Part shown: in pieces, positions 33,901 through 42,989 of the stretch | How positions within the stretch are numbered: position 1 is the stretch's first letter | Layout: every line of letters begins with the position of its first letter | Assembly (NCBI RefSeq): GCF_014196335.1 | Contig: NZ_JACIDM010000002.1 | Span: forward strand, 930,001 to 994,000 | DNA length: 64,000 bases | DNA from: Brevundimonas lenta | Lineage (GTDB): Bacteria; Pseudomonadota; Alphaproteobacteria; Caulobacterales; Caulobacteraceae | Reading direction: 5' to 3' | Program-made: the position numbers and the translations under genes | The notes under the pieces: generated by a model | Database searches by the model: none | Told to the model about the DNA's origin: nothing | What the model saw: the letters and a program-made list of their open reading frames with translations, nothing else

Positions 33901-36900
33901 CCCAGCGCGACGAAGACATTCCGCAGTCCGGTGCTGGACGAGTCGTAGAATCCCCGGGTTTCGAGGACGACGGCGCCCTGGCCGGCGACGAAGCCGGTGA
34001 AGGCGTAGTTGGCCGGGGTGAGGTTGGCGATGCGCGTGCCGTCGTAGAGGCGGGTCGGATCGCCGACGATCGCCAGCGTCAACGGCGCCTTGCTGATCTC
34101 GCCCATGCCCGTCGCCGAAGTCGGCAGGATGTAGTTGGACAGCAGGGTTCCGCCGCCCGCGGTGAAGTCGCCCGCGGCGAGGAAGGCGGTGATCAGCTCA
34201 AGGCCCGCATTGGGCGAGGCGTAGGTCCCTGCCGTCTGCGTGACCGTCGCGCCCTCACCGGCGGCGAAACCGTCGAGGGCGTAGTTGGCGGGGGTCAGAA
34301 CGGCGACCGTTGTCGCGTCATAGATGCGGGTCGGGATGCCGATGATCGATGCGGTCAGCGTCGCCTGGTCGATGTGGCCCTGGCCGAGCGCCGTCGTCGG
34401 CAGGATATAGTCCGACAGCAAGGTCACACCGGTGGGAGAGAAGTCTGTGAGCGCCAAGGTCGCCGACACCGTGCGCGGTCCGGCGTTGGGATCGGCGTAG
34501 GTCCCGACCGTCTCGGTCACGGACGCGCCCTCGCCGGCGACGAACCCCGACAGCGAGAAATTGGCCGCGGTCAGATCCGCGACCGTGGTCCCGTCGTAGG
34601 CGCGGGTCGGATCGCCGATGATCGCGGCCGCGACCGTCCTCCGATCGATCGTGCCCGCGCCCGTCGCGCCGGTCGGCAGGATGTAGTTCGACAGCAGGGT
34701 CGAGCCGTCGGCCGCCGTGAAATCGCCGGTGGCGAGCGTCGCGGTGACTGTGCGGGGCCCGGCGTGCGTCGAGCTGTAGAGGCCGGAGGTTTCCGTCACG
34801 ACCGCACCCTGTCCTGCGACGAAGCCTGTCAGCGCGAAGTTCGCGGAGGTCAGAGAGGCGATGTTCGTGCCGTCATAGACCCGGGTCGGATTGCCGATGA
34901 TCGTCGCGATCAACGCTTTCGGATTGATCGTCCCGGCGCCCGACGCGGTGGTCGGCAACACATAGTTCGACAGCAGGGTCGGACCGGTGGCCGTGAAGTC
35001 GTCGGCGCCCAGGGTCGCCGTCACCGTGCGCGCGCCGGCGTTGGGCGAGGAATAGGCGCCGACGGTCTCGGTGACCGTCGCCCCCTGCCCGGCGATGAAG
35101 CCGGTCAGCTGGTAGTTCGCCGAGGTCAGCGCTGCGACATTGGTCCCGTCGTAGATGCGGGTCGGGTTGCCGATGATGGCGGCTGTCAGCGCCGCCGGGT
35201 TGATCCGCCCCGGCCCCGCCGCCGTGGTCGGCAGGATGTAGTTGCTGAGCAGGGTCGCGCTGTTCGGGGAGAAGTCGTTGGCGTCCAGGACCGCGGTCAC
35301 GACGCGGACGCCGGCATCGGGCGAGGCGTATCTCCCGCCCGTTTGCGTGACGGCGACGCCCTCTCCGGGGGCGAAGCCGGAGAGGGCGAAATTGGCGGTC
35401 GTCAGGGTGGCGAGGGTCGTACCGTCGTAGACCCTCGTCGGGTTGCCAATGATGAAGGCCGTCAGCTGGGCCGGCGTGATCGAGGCCGACAGGTCCGTGG
35501 GCTGGGTCAGGATGTAGTTGGGCGCGTCGGCCCCGGTCAGGACATAGCCCGAGGCGTCGACCAGGTAGCTGCCGACATTGGCCGACGGGAAGCTGGCGGT
35601 CGATCCGGCGGAGTTCACGCCGAGGACGTCCGTTCCCAGCCGGCCGACGATCGCAGTCGCGCTGTTGTCCAGCGTCAGATTGGTGGTCCCGTCATACGGC
35701 CGGCTGTTGGCGACGACATTGATCAGGCTGACCGTGGCCGGGGTGATCACGCCGATGGGAGCGTTGGTGAGCGAGTTGGCGATCGAGTAGTTGCCGCCGT
35801 CCGCCCCGCCCAGCGCCAGGCCAGTCAGGGTCACATTGATACCCGTGCCCACGTTCTTGAACTGGTAGTTCCCGGCGATGTTCGCGGTATTCACCGAGAC
35901 GTCGTCGCCCGCGACGAAACCGCCCAGCACATAGGCGGAGGATGCGGTCGGAAGCTCGGTGCCCGCCGTATAGACGCGGGTCACGCTGACCAGGTTCAGC
36001 AGCGCCGCGGTGATATCGGCGAACAGGCCCGTCGGCTGGCTGAGAATGTAGTTGCCGTTGGGGTTGTTCAGCAGGGCGAAGCCCGTCGCCGTGACCGGCT
36101 TGTTCAGACCGACGTCGGGCGTGGCGAAATTGCCGACCGCGCCCGCACTGTTGAGGGCGACCGTATCGCCCGCAAAGACGCCGACCAGCGATGCGGAGCC
36201 GACGTTGAGAACGTCGAGGGTCGTGCCGTTGTAGACCCGGTCGGTGGCCAGGACCCCGGCGATGGTCAGCGGCGCGGGATTGATCGTCCCCGGTCCGGAA
36301 GCCGAGGTCGGCAGGATGTAGTTGGTCAGCAGGGTGCCGGCGTTGGGCGTGAAGTCGATCGCCGCCAGGGCCGCCGTGACGGTCCGCGCACCGGCGTTGA
36401 TGCTGTTGTACTGGCCGACCGTCTCGGTGACGGTCGCGCCCTGGCCGGCGACGAAGCCGGTCAGCTGGAAATTGAGCGCCGCTAGCAGGGCGTTGGTGGT
36501 CCGGTCGTAGGTCCGGGTCGGATTGTTGACGATGGCGGCGGTCAGGGCCTTGGGCGTGATGACGCCGATCGGTTGGCCCACGACGGTCGGAGCGATCGAA
36601 TAGTTGCCCGCGCCGGCGCCGCTGAGGCTGAGCCCGGCGATGTTGACGCTGATGCCGTTGGTGACCACGCCGCCGGCCAGGGTCCCGGCCACATCCCGGG
36701 TGGCGTAGCCGCCGGTGATGCCGGCGACATTGGCTGTCACCGTGTCACCGGCGAGCACGCCGGTGAAGCCGTAGCCCGAGGCTGCGGTCGGCAGGGTGAA
36801 GTCGCCGGTGTAGACGCGGAGGACCGAGGTCAGGGTGATCGGTCGGGGCGTGATGTCGGCGGTCACGCCCTGCGGCTGGACCAGGGTGTAGTTGCCGGCG

Positions 36901-39900
36901 TCGACCCCGGTGACCGTGTAGCCGATGGCGGTGACTGGCTTGTTCTGGCCGACATTGAAGTCGTTGAACGTTCCGCTCGACCCCGTCGTGTTGAGGACGA
37001 CATTGTCGACGCCCAGGACCCCCGACAGAGCGGCTCCGCCGTTGATCAGCGTCGCCAGGGTGGTGCGGTCGTAGACCTTGTCCGCCGCCAGGACGCCGAT
37101 AATGTTCAGCGTGGCCGGGGTGATGACCCCGATCGGCGCGTTGATGACGATCGGATTGATCAGGTAGTTGGCCGCGTCCGTGCCGCCCAGCGCGACGCCC
37201 GTCAGGTTCACCAGCTTGCCCGTGCCGACGTTCTTGTTGTCGTACGAACCGCCGATGCCGGCGGCGTTGATGAACACGTTGTCCGATCCGAACACGCCCC
37301 CGAGGGTGTAGGCGCTGTTGACCGTCGGGACGTTTACGCCGGCGTTGTAGACCCGGGTGACCGAGGCCACGGTCAGCTGGGCCTGGGCGATGTCTGCGAA
37401 CAGGCCCGTCGGCTGCACGACGGTGTAGTTGAGGGCGTCGGCGCCCGCGATGGTGAAGCCGGTGGCGGTGACCGGAATGTCGAGGCCGACGTTGCGCGTG
37501 GCGAACGTGCCGGTCGCGCCCGTCGACACCACATTGACGGCGTCTCCCGCGAACACGCCCGCAAGCGACGCCAGCAGCGTGTTCAACTGGGCGACGGTGG
37601 TGCCGTCGTAGATCTTGTTCAGCGCCGTGACGTTGATGACGTTGACGCTGGCAGGGGTGATCGTGCCCGCGCCGGAGGCGCTGACCGGCAGTATGTAGTT
37701 GGCGAGGTTGGTCGCGCCGACGCCGGTGAAGTCGTTGGCGGCGAGCGTGGCGGTGACCGTCCGGCTGCCGACATTGGGGCTGTTATAGGCCCCCACGGTC
37801 TCGGTGACGGTGGCGCCCTGGCTGCCGACGAATCCGCTCAGCAGGTAGTTGGCGCTGGTGAGCGTCGCCACGGTCGTATTGTTGTAGACCCGCGTCGGGT
37901 TGCCGATGATCTGCGCGGTCAGCGTCGCCCGGTTGATCGTCCCCGGCCCCTGGATGCTGGTGGGCAGCAGATAGTTGGCCAGGTTGGTTCCGGCGTTTGC
38001 GACGAAATCGGAAACCACGAGGTTCGCCGTCACGATGCGCGTGCCGGCGTCCGCCAGGGCGTATTGCGGGTTCGACGCCTGGGTGACCCGCCCGCCCTGG
38101 CCGGCGACGAACCCGGTCAGGGCGAAATTCCCCGCCGCCAGGGAGGCCAGCGTCGTCCCGTCGTAGGTCTTGGTCGGATTGTTGATGATCAGGCCGGTCA
38201 GCGGCCGGGGCGTGATGTCGGCGACGAGCCCGCCCGGCTGGCTGAGCGTGTAGTTGCCCGCATCGGCGCCGGTCAGCGAAAACCCGCTGGTGGCGACGCT
38301 CAGGTTTACGCCGACGTTCGACTGCTGGAACGTCCCCGCCGCACTGGCCGAACTGAAGCCGACCGTGTCGCCGGCGAAGACCCCGGAGAGGCTCGCCCCG
38401 GCCAGGTTCAGGATCGCCGCAGTGGTGGCGTCATAGACCTTGTCCTGCGCCAGGACGTTCAGGATCGACACCCCCTTGGGCGTGATGTTCGCGAACAGAC
38501 CGGTGGGCTGGAACAATTGGTAGTTGGACAGGCCCAGTCCTGACAACGAGAACCCGGTTGCGGTGACGGCGATATTCGTTCCGACGTTCGGCGTCGCGAA
38601 GGTGGCGCTCGCGCCCGAGGTGTTGAGCGTAATGATATCACCCGCGACCACGCCGAACAGATCGGCGTTCGCCAGGTTCAGCTGGGCGACATTGGTCGTG
38701 TCATACACGCGGCTGATCGCGCTGGCGCCGATGATCAGGAGGGGAGCGGGCGTAATGGTTCCCGGCCCCACCGCCTCGGTCGGCAGGATGTAGTTGACCA
38801 GGCGCGTCCCCGCTCCGGCGGAAAAGCTGGTCGCCCCGAACTCGGCGGTGACGGTGCGGGCGCCGGCGTTGTCGCTATCGTAGGCGCCGGCCACCTGCGG
38901 CAGGACGGTGATGGTCTCGCCGGAAACCAGTCCGGTGAAGCTGTAGTTGGCGGCCGTCAGCTGGGCGAAAGTCGATCCATTGTAGACCCGGGTGGGGTTG
39001 CCGATGATGGCGGCTGTCAAAGGAGCCCGAAGGATGGTGCCGATGCCGGTGGCCTGATCCGGAAGGTTGTAGTTGTCCAGATTGGTGTTCGGTCCCGCCA
39101 GGAAGTCGTCCGGCGTCAGGAGGACCAGCACGGTGTGCAGGCCGGCGTTCGGATCGTCGTACTCGCCGACGGTCTCGGTGATGATGGCGCTCTCGCCGGC
39201 GAGGAAGCCGTCGATGGTGTAGTCTTCCGGCGTCAGGGTCGCGATCGTGTTGCCGTCGTAGATCTTGGTGGGATTGCCCGTGATCGCGGCGAACAGCACC
39301 AACGGGCCGAGATCGCGGCGTGTGATGGTGCCGGGCCCCTCAGCGGTCGCCGGGATGATGTAGTTGGACAACAATGTCGCGCCGTTCGGGACCATGTTCT
39401 CGACGCCGACGTCGGCGGTGACGGTCCAGAGTCCCGCATCCGAAGAGGCGTACAGACCCTGGGTCTGCGTCACCGTCGCGCCCTGGCCTGCCAGGAAGCC
39501 GAGCGTCAGGAAATTGCCCGGCGCGAGCGACGCGATCGCATTGCCGTCATAGGCCTTGGTGGGATTGCCGATGATGGCGATCAACAGCGGCGCCGGGTTG
39601 ATCGTGCCGAGGCCCGACGCGCTGGTCGGCAGGATGTAGTTGGACAGCAAGGTGCCGGGATTGGCGACGAAGTCCGGCGGCGTGACCTGGACTGACACCA
39701 GCCGCGTGCCTGCGTTGGGCGAGTTGTAGGTGGCGCCCGCCGTCTGGGTCACGACGGCGCCCTCGCCGGCGGCGAAGCCGGTCAGAATGTAGTTCGACGC
39801 GCCGAGTATTGCGGTCGTCGTCGCGTCGTAAACCTTGGTCGGATTGCCGATGATGGCCGCAAACAGCGGGGCGGGCAGGATGTTGCCGGTGAGCGAGGCG

Positions 39901-42725
39901 GGCGGCAGGCCGATCACGTAGTTGCCGGCGTCGGCGCCCGCCAGCGAGAGACCGCTGACGGTGATGGGAATGTTCTGGCCGACGTTGCGGTCGACGAAAT
40001 TGATGCTGGCGCCGGCTGTCGAGATGGTGACCGCGTCGCCGGCGATCCGACCGGATACGGTCGCCGATCCCGGCACCGGCGTGGCGATGGTCGTGCCGTC
40101 ATAGACCTTGTCGTTGAACAGCAGGTTCAGGACGTTGAGCGTCGCCGGGGTGATGTTCGCCGACAGTCCCGGGGGCGAAACCAGCGTGTAATTCGCGGCC
40201 GAAGCGCCGGCCAGGGTGAAGCCGGAGGCCGTGACCGCAATCCCGGTCCCGACGTTCCTCGTTGCGAAAATCCCGACGGCTCCGGCAGAGTTGAGCGTGA
40301 CGGTGTCGCCCGTCACGATGCCGAACAGGCCAGTGTTTGCGGTGTTCAGGGTGGCGACGGTAGTGCCGTCGTAGACCCGGCTGTTGGCGGTCAGGTTGGT
40401 GAGCTGCAGCGGCGCCTGGTTGATCAGGCCCGCGCCCGTGGCGGTGGTCGGCAGGACATAGTTGTTGAGGTCGACGCCGGCGCCGAGCGTGAAGTTCGGC
40501 GTCGTGAAGGTGGCGTTGACCGTCCTCGCCCCGGCATTCGGGGAGTTGTAGGCAACCGTGGCCGCGCCGTTGATCGTGATGGTCTCGCCCGCCGCCACGC
40601 CCGCGAGCGAATAATTGGCTGCGGTCAGCGTGGCAGTCGTGCTGGCGTTGTAGGTCTTGGTCGGGTTGCCGACGATCGAGGCGGTCAGCAAGGCGCGCGT
40701 GATCACACCGGTGTTCACCGTGACGCTGGGGGTCGGGACCAGGTAGCCGAAGACCGGAATGCCGTTATGGGTGGCGCGGAAATTGGTCGCGGTGACGCTG
40801 ATGCCTGTCCCGGCGTTCTTCGTCGCGTACTGGCCGTCCAGGAGAAAGTCGTCGTTGTTGATCAGGCCGGTGACCGTCGTGTTGGTCTCGTTGAGGATCG
40901 CAACCGTGGTCCCGTCATAGGGTCGCGTCACCGTGCCCGGCGTGAAGCTGACGCTGGGCGCGATGCTGTACAGCAGGCCGTCGCCGGCCGCGGCTGGAGC
41001 AGCCCCGGCGGCCGCATTGTATTGATAGAAGTCGGGGACCAGACCGCCGGTGACGTCGCTGGCGGGGTTGGCCGAATAGACCAGCCAGTTGCCGCCGCTT
41101 GAAGCCAGGGCGTCCGCGCCGCTCAGGTTGGTGAACGTCCCGGTCGTCAGTCGGATATTTCCCGCGCTGCTGATCTGCCCGATGGCGGCGATGCGCAGCA
41201 GGGACGCCGCAGTGACGTTGACCGTGCTGCCGGAGACGGCGGCGCCCACCAGCGCGTTGCGTCCCGCGATCAGCGTCAGGCCTCCCCCGCCCGAGATCGG
41301 ACTGTTCACGACCACGTCGCGGAAGGCGTTGAGCGTCAGGTCCCCCGCGCCGGTCCAGACCACCGGCGCGGCGACGGTGATGTCGCCCACCCCGCCGACC
41401 CCGCCCGCCGTGGTGGCCTGGGTGACGTCCGTGCCGGCGTTCAGCGCCGTGGTCATGGTCGACGCCGCCGGCGCATCGATGATCAGGTCGTCCGGGTCCA
41501 GCAGCCATTCGCCGCCGTCGCCGGCGAGGATCGTAGCGCTGCCGATCGACATGTCGCGCCCGGACGTCTCGATACGCCCTCCGCCGGAGGGACCGCCGGC
41601 GAGGATCGTCGCCCCGGACTCGATGCTGGTGTGGTCGGCGAGCTCTTCACCGGTTCCGAAGCCGGACGCGCCGATCAGGACTTCCCCGCCCGCCGATCCG
41701 GTCGCCGCGACATGCGCCGACGAGGCGATACGGACATCGCGCCCGTTGATCAGGACTTCTCCCCCCGTCCCGTCGGCGTCAGCCGCCACAAGCCGGCCCT
41801 CGACCTCGACCGAGCCCTCCGGCGCGGTCAGCCACAGCTGGCCGTCGATCGTCGCCGTCCCGGTCGCCTGGATCAGGCCCTCACGGTTGCCGGCCAGGGC
41901 GAAGATGTTGCCGTGCGCCGCCTGCAGCGCCACCGCCGCCGCCTGGATGCGGCCCTCCTGGGTGATGTCGCCGCCGCCCGATCCGACCGAGACGAAAATG
42001 CCGTTCGCATCACCGTCGGTGGTCGTCAGCAGGACGTCGTCCGCCGCCGCCAGCGTCACCCGCCCCTGGGGCGCCGAGATCAGGCCGCTGTTGGTCACCG
42101 ACCGCGCGATCATCACCACGCTGCCTTCGCGCGAGATGACTTCGCCCCTGTTCACGATCGCGCCGTCCGAGCGTCCCGCCGCGGCCAGCGGGCCGCCTGC
42201 CATGAAGGCGTCGATGTTCATTTCGCGCGTTGAAGCGACGAAATTGCCGTTGGTGATGACCCGCCCGCCGGGGCCGACGATCACGCCGTTGGGGTTCATC
42301 AGATAGACCGAGCCGGTCGAGGTCAGCATGCCCTCGATCTGCGAAATCTGGCCGCCGAGCACCCGGTTAAGCGTCGCCCCCTGGCCGTTGTCGATGTTCA
42401 CCTGGTGGCCGGTGGCGATGGAGAACGCGCGCCAGTCGATCACGCCCCGGTCCGACGACTGGGTGATCCCCAGGGTGGTCGGCGAGGTCTGGCCGATAAC
42501 CCCCTCGCCGCGAATGAAGGCGCCGCCGGAGGGCAGGCCTCCGGGCGCCGTCTGGGCCAGGGCCGGCGCGGCGCTGGCGAGCAGCGCCAGTGAGCCGAGA
42601 GCCGTGGCGCGCAAATGCCGGTTGAGCGCGGGCGTTTCAGGTCGGCCGCCGGCGAGCGCCGGCTTCAGTTTTCGGACGACCATCAGCGCTGAACTGCACA
42701 GGAAATAGGATCGCAGAGGGCGCAT
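30990..42725 (-). CDS. Giant two-partner secretion exoprotein (TpsA) with YDG/MBG-type repeats
   Basis: About 3911 residues. The start is uncertain: 42725 (MRPLRSYFLC), 42683 (MVVRKLKPALAG) or the longest frame at 42761; none has a good Shine-Dalgarno. A long signal region ends LLASAAPALAQ. The TPS/haemagglutination-activity domain follows (FIRGEGVIGQTSPTTLGITQSSDRGVIDWRAFSIATG; QVNIDNGQGATLNRVLGG; YLMNPNGVIVGPGGRVITNGNFVAST). About 35 repeats of ~92 residues follow, with the core IIGNPTRVYDGTTxAxLT, GFVAGEGATVTETVG and LLSNYILPT, of YDG/MBG adhesin type. A ~110-residue non-repeat tail ends the protein. It should be a secreted or surface-held fibrous adhesin; no cell-anchor motif was found. 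It is co-transcribed with tpsB. Confidence 0.92.
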   Translation of the reverse strand: MRPLRSYFLCSSALMVVRKLKPALAGGRPETPALNRHLRATALGSLALLASAAPALAQTAPGGLPSGGAFIRGEGVIGQTSPTTLGITQSSDRGVIDWRAFSIATGHQVNIDNGQGATLNRVLGGQISQIEGMLTSTGSVYLMNPNGVIVGPGGRVITNGNFVASTREMNIDAFMAGGPLAAAGRSDGAIVNRGEVISREGSVVMIARSVTNSGLISAPQGRVTLAAADDVLLTTTDGDANGIFVSVGSGGGDITQEGRIQAAAVALQAAHGNIFALAGNREGLIQATGTATIDGQLWLTAPEGSVEVEGRLVAADADGTGGEVLINGRDVRIASSAHVAATGSAGGEVLIGASGFGTGEELADHTSIESGATILAGGPSGGGRIETSGRDMSIGSATILAGDGGEWLLDPDDLIIDAPAASTMTTALNAGTDVTQATTAGGVGGVGDITVAAPVVWTGAGDLTLNAFRDVVVNSPISGGGGLTLIAGRNALVGAAVSGSTVNVTAASLLRIAAIGQISSAGNIRLTTGTFTNLSGADALASSGGNWLVYSANPASDVTGGLVPDFYQYNAAAGAAPAAAGDGLLYSIAPSVSFTPGTVTRPYDGTTVAILNETNTTVTGLINNDDFLLDGQYATKNAGTGISVTATNFRATHNGIPVFGYLVPTPSVTVNTGVITRALLTASIVGNPTKTYNASTTATLTAANYSLAGVAAGETITINGAATVAYNSPNAGARTVNATFTTPNFTLGAGVDLNNYVLPTTATGAGLINQAPLQLTNLTANSRVYDGTTVATLNTANTGLFGIVTGDTVTLNSAGAVGIFATRNVGTGIAVTASGFTLAGASAANYTLVSPPGLSANITPATLNVLNLLFNDKVYDGTTIATPVPGSATVSGRIAGDAVTISTAGASINFVDRNVGQNIPITVSGLSLAGADAGNYVIGLPPASLTGNILPAPLFAAIIGNPTKVYDATTTAILGASNYILTGFAAGEGAVVTQTAGATYNSPNAGTRLVSVQVTPPDFVANPGTLLSNYILPTSASGLGTINPAPLLIAIIGNPTKAYDGNAIASLAPGNFLTLGFLAGQGATVTQTQGLYASSDAGLWTVTADVGVENMVPNGATLLSNYIIPATAEGPGTITRRDLGPLVLFAAITGNPTKIYDGNTIATLTPEDYTIDGFLAGESAIITETVGEYDDPNAGLHTVLVLLTPDDFLAGPNTNLDNYNLPDQATGIGTILRAPLTAAIIGNPTRVYNGSTFAQLTAANYSFTGLVSGETITVLPQVAGAYDSDNAGARTVTAEFGATSFSAGAGTRLVNYILPTEAVGPGTITPAPLLIIGASAISRVYDTTNVAQLNLANADLFGVVAGDIITLNTSGASATFATPNVGTNIAVTATGFSLSGLGLSNYQLFQPTGLFANITPKGVSILNVLAQDKVYDATTAAILNLAGASLSGVFAGDTVGFSSASAAGTFQQSNVGVNLSVATSGFSLTGADAGNYTLSQPGGLVADITPRPLTGLIINNPTKTYDGTTLASLAAGNFALTGFVAGQGGRVTQASNPQYALADAGTRIVTANLVVSDFVANAGTNLANYLLPTSIQGPGTINRATLTAQIIGNPTRVYNNTTVATLTSANYLLSGFVGSQGATVTETVGAYNSPNVGSRTVTATLAANDFTGVGATNLANYILPVSASGAGTITPASVNVINVTALNKIYDGTTVAQLNTLLASLAGVFAGDAVNVVSTGATGTFATRNVGLDIPVTATGFTIAGADALNYTVVQPTGLFADIAQAQLTVASVTRVYNAGVNVPTVNSAYTLGGVFGSDNVFINAAGIGGSYDNKNVGTGKLVNLTGVALGGTDAANYLINPIVINAPIGVITPATLNIIGVLAADKVYDRTTLATLINGGAALSGVLGVDNVVLNTTGSSGTFNDFNVGQNKPVTAIGYTVTGVDAGNYTLVQPQGVTADITPRPITLTSVLRVYTGDFTLPTAASGYGFTGVLAGDTVTANVAGITGGYATRDVAGTLAGGVVTNGISVNIAGLSLSGAGAGNYSIAPTVVGQPIGVITPKALTAAIVNNPTRTYDRTTNALLAALNFQLTGFVAGQGATVTETVGQYNSINAGARTVTAALAAIDFTPNAGTLLTNYILPTSASGPGTINPAPLTIAGVLATDRVYNGTTLDVLNVGSASLVGVFAGDTVALNSAGAVGNFATPDVGLNKPVTATGFALLNNPNGNYILSQPTGLFADITAALLNLVSVTRVYTAGTELPTASSAYVLGGFVAGDDVSVNTANIAGNYQFKNVGTGINVTLTGLALGGADGGNYSIANSLTNAPIGVITPATVSLINVVANSRPYDGTTNLTLDNSATAIVGRLGTDVLGVNSAGSTASFPSANVGSYLVDASGYVLTGADAPNYILTQPTDLSASITPAQLTAFIIGNPTRVYDGTTLATLTTANFALSGFAPGEGVAVTQTGGRYASPDAGVRVVTAVLDANDFSPNSATLLSNYILPTTAAGPGRINPAALTAAIIGNPTRIYDGTNVAALTSANYQLTGFIAGQGATVTETVGAYSSPNAGARTVTATLGADDFTATGPTLLSNYVLPTTASGAGTINPKALIATIIGNPTRVYDGTNIASLTSANFALTGFVAGQGAVVTETSGLYSSTHAGPRTVTATLATGDFTAADGSTLLSNYILPTGATGAGTIDRRTVAAAIIGDPTRAYDGTTVADLTAANFSLSGFVAGEGASVTETVGTYADPNAGPRTVSATLALTDFSPTGVTLLSDYILPTTALGQGHIDQATLTASIIGIPTRIYDATTVAVLTPANYALDGFAAGEGATVTQTAGTYASPNAGLELITAFLAAGDFTAGGGTLLSNYILPTSATGMGEISKAPLTLAIVGDPTRLYDGTRIANLTPANYAFTGFVAGQGAVVLETRGFYDSSSTGLRNVFVALGSADFAANRNTLLTNYELPLTATGTGHINPVALTAAIIGTPTRVYNGTTLATLTSANFSLTGFVAGESATVTETVGNYATPNVGIRQITAALDSGDFIAGGGTSLGNYILPTIATGPGRITQAMLTAAIIGNPTRAYDATNIANLLQSNFLLTGFVAGEGAVVTETLGIYASPDAGVRSVTAALERSDFSANAGTLLANYILPTSATGFGTIDPRALNAAIIGNPARVYDGTSFIGLTSANFSLTGFVAGQGAVITETTGAYDSPNAGPRTVSAALDSGDFSVTGTTLLSNYILPTTASGPGRIDRAALAVALVGNPTRGYDGTTIAALTSGNFALTGFVAGEGAGVTETVGAYDSPNAGPRTVTASLDASDFAPVGGTLLTNYILPTSATGPGQINLAALTAILTGVSRTYDGTTLAVLNPGNYVLSGFASGEGAVVTETVGLFASPNAGDRTVTAALEAGDFTATGGTVLSNYVLPTSAIGTGRIDPALLNASIIGSPTRIYDGTTLATLTSGNFALSGFITGEGATITETVGTYDSPNAGVRVVTAVLGGEDFAANAGTLMSNYVLPASATGPGQIDQAALSLALIGVTRTYNGTAVANLTPTNFALTGFIPGEGALVTETIGTFASPNAGVHDVVVVLDATDYAPTGATLMSNYILPTGVTGLGEITRALLTASIVGNPTRVYDGTAAVALTSGNFQIDGFVAGEGALITETAGLYDSTNAGSRTVTATLSADDYVASGGTLLSNYVLPVTASGPGTIDRATVTVSITGNPTRVYDGTIDVALTSDDYTVTGFIPGEGAFITETRGVYDDPDPGERLVTAFLGLDDYSVTGSTLLSNYNLPTTAEGPGEITPLPNPDCTISFIDNCLPVGPSAFLAYGRITTNPRFYIPYPVEGLYAAHTNGFGGAPTTTEAVGSELVGPNEIAVDGGLPVINSTEGILLQGARGKRWTIRFAPRPTEVSLGGLQP
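31345..40955 (-). repeat. About 35 tandem repeats of ~276 bp inside tpsA
   Basis: Each unit codes for about 92 residues starting near IIGNPTRVYDG. By eye I count 35 units. Those at 31345-35462 (the last 15 in the protein) are all of one type and highly alike; the spacing is 276 or 279 bp where I measured it. Those at 35462-40955 alternate between this type and a second type (VYDGTTxAxL...FATxNVGxxIxVTATGF...NYxLxQPTGLxADIT). Confidence 0.88.
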
Positions 42726-42989
42726 TTTCACCACGCAACGACGTCCCGCTCGTACGGCCAAGCATCGGAGGTTGTTGCGATATTAGGTGTCCCCACATTT
42801 GCGGACTATCAGGTGATCACCCCATCCCCGTGCGGAGTTCGGCCCCTCCCCCGGCGGTAGCCGCTTCAACCGTAGCCGGAGAAAATTTCACCGGGCCGTA
42901 AGGCGGCTCGCAGCAGACGGCGTCATCCCCCGAGGAGCCGCACAGGCGGCCCGTCCGACCCGTGGTCGGATCATTCTGGGGAGTAGCTT
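42726..42989. promoter_or_regulatory. Divergent regulatory region between tpsA and the autotransporter
   Basis: The 264 nt between the two surface-protein genes must contain both promoters. A perfect 10-bp palindrome GGTGATCACC (42812-42821) is near the middle and could be a regulator site. A direct repeat GTAGCCG occurs at about 42858 and 42873. No confident -35/-10 pair was found. Confidence 0.4.

Noticed and set aside
31194..36485. A 1763-codon open frame antisense to tpsA
   Set aside because: It arises because the tpsA repeats are GC-rich and stop-free on the other strand. Its translation is low-complexity (Arg, Gly, Asp, Val) and has no signal, ribosome binding site or domain.
31345..40955. 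Regular repeats suggesting a CRISPR or satellite array
   Set aside because: The period is 276 bp with no short repeat/unique spacer pattern, and the repeats are in-frame protein domains.
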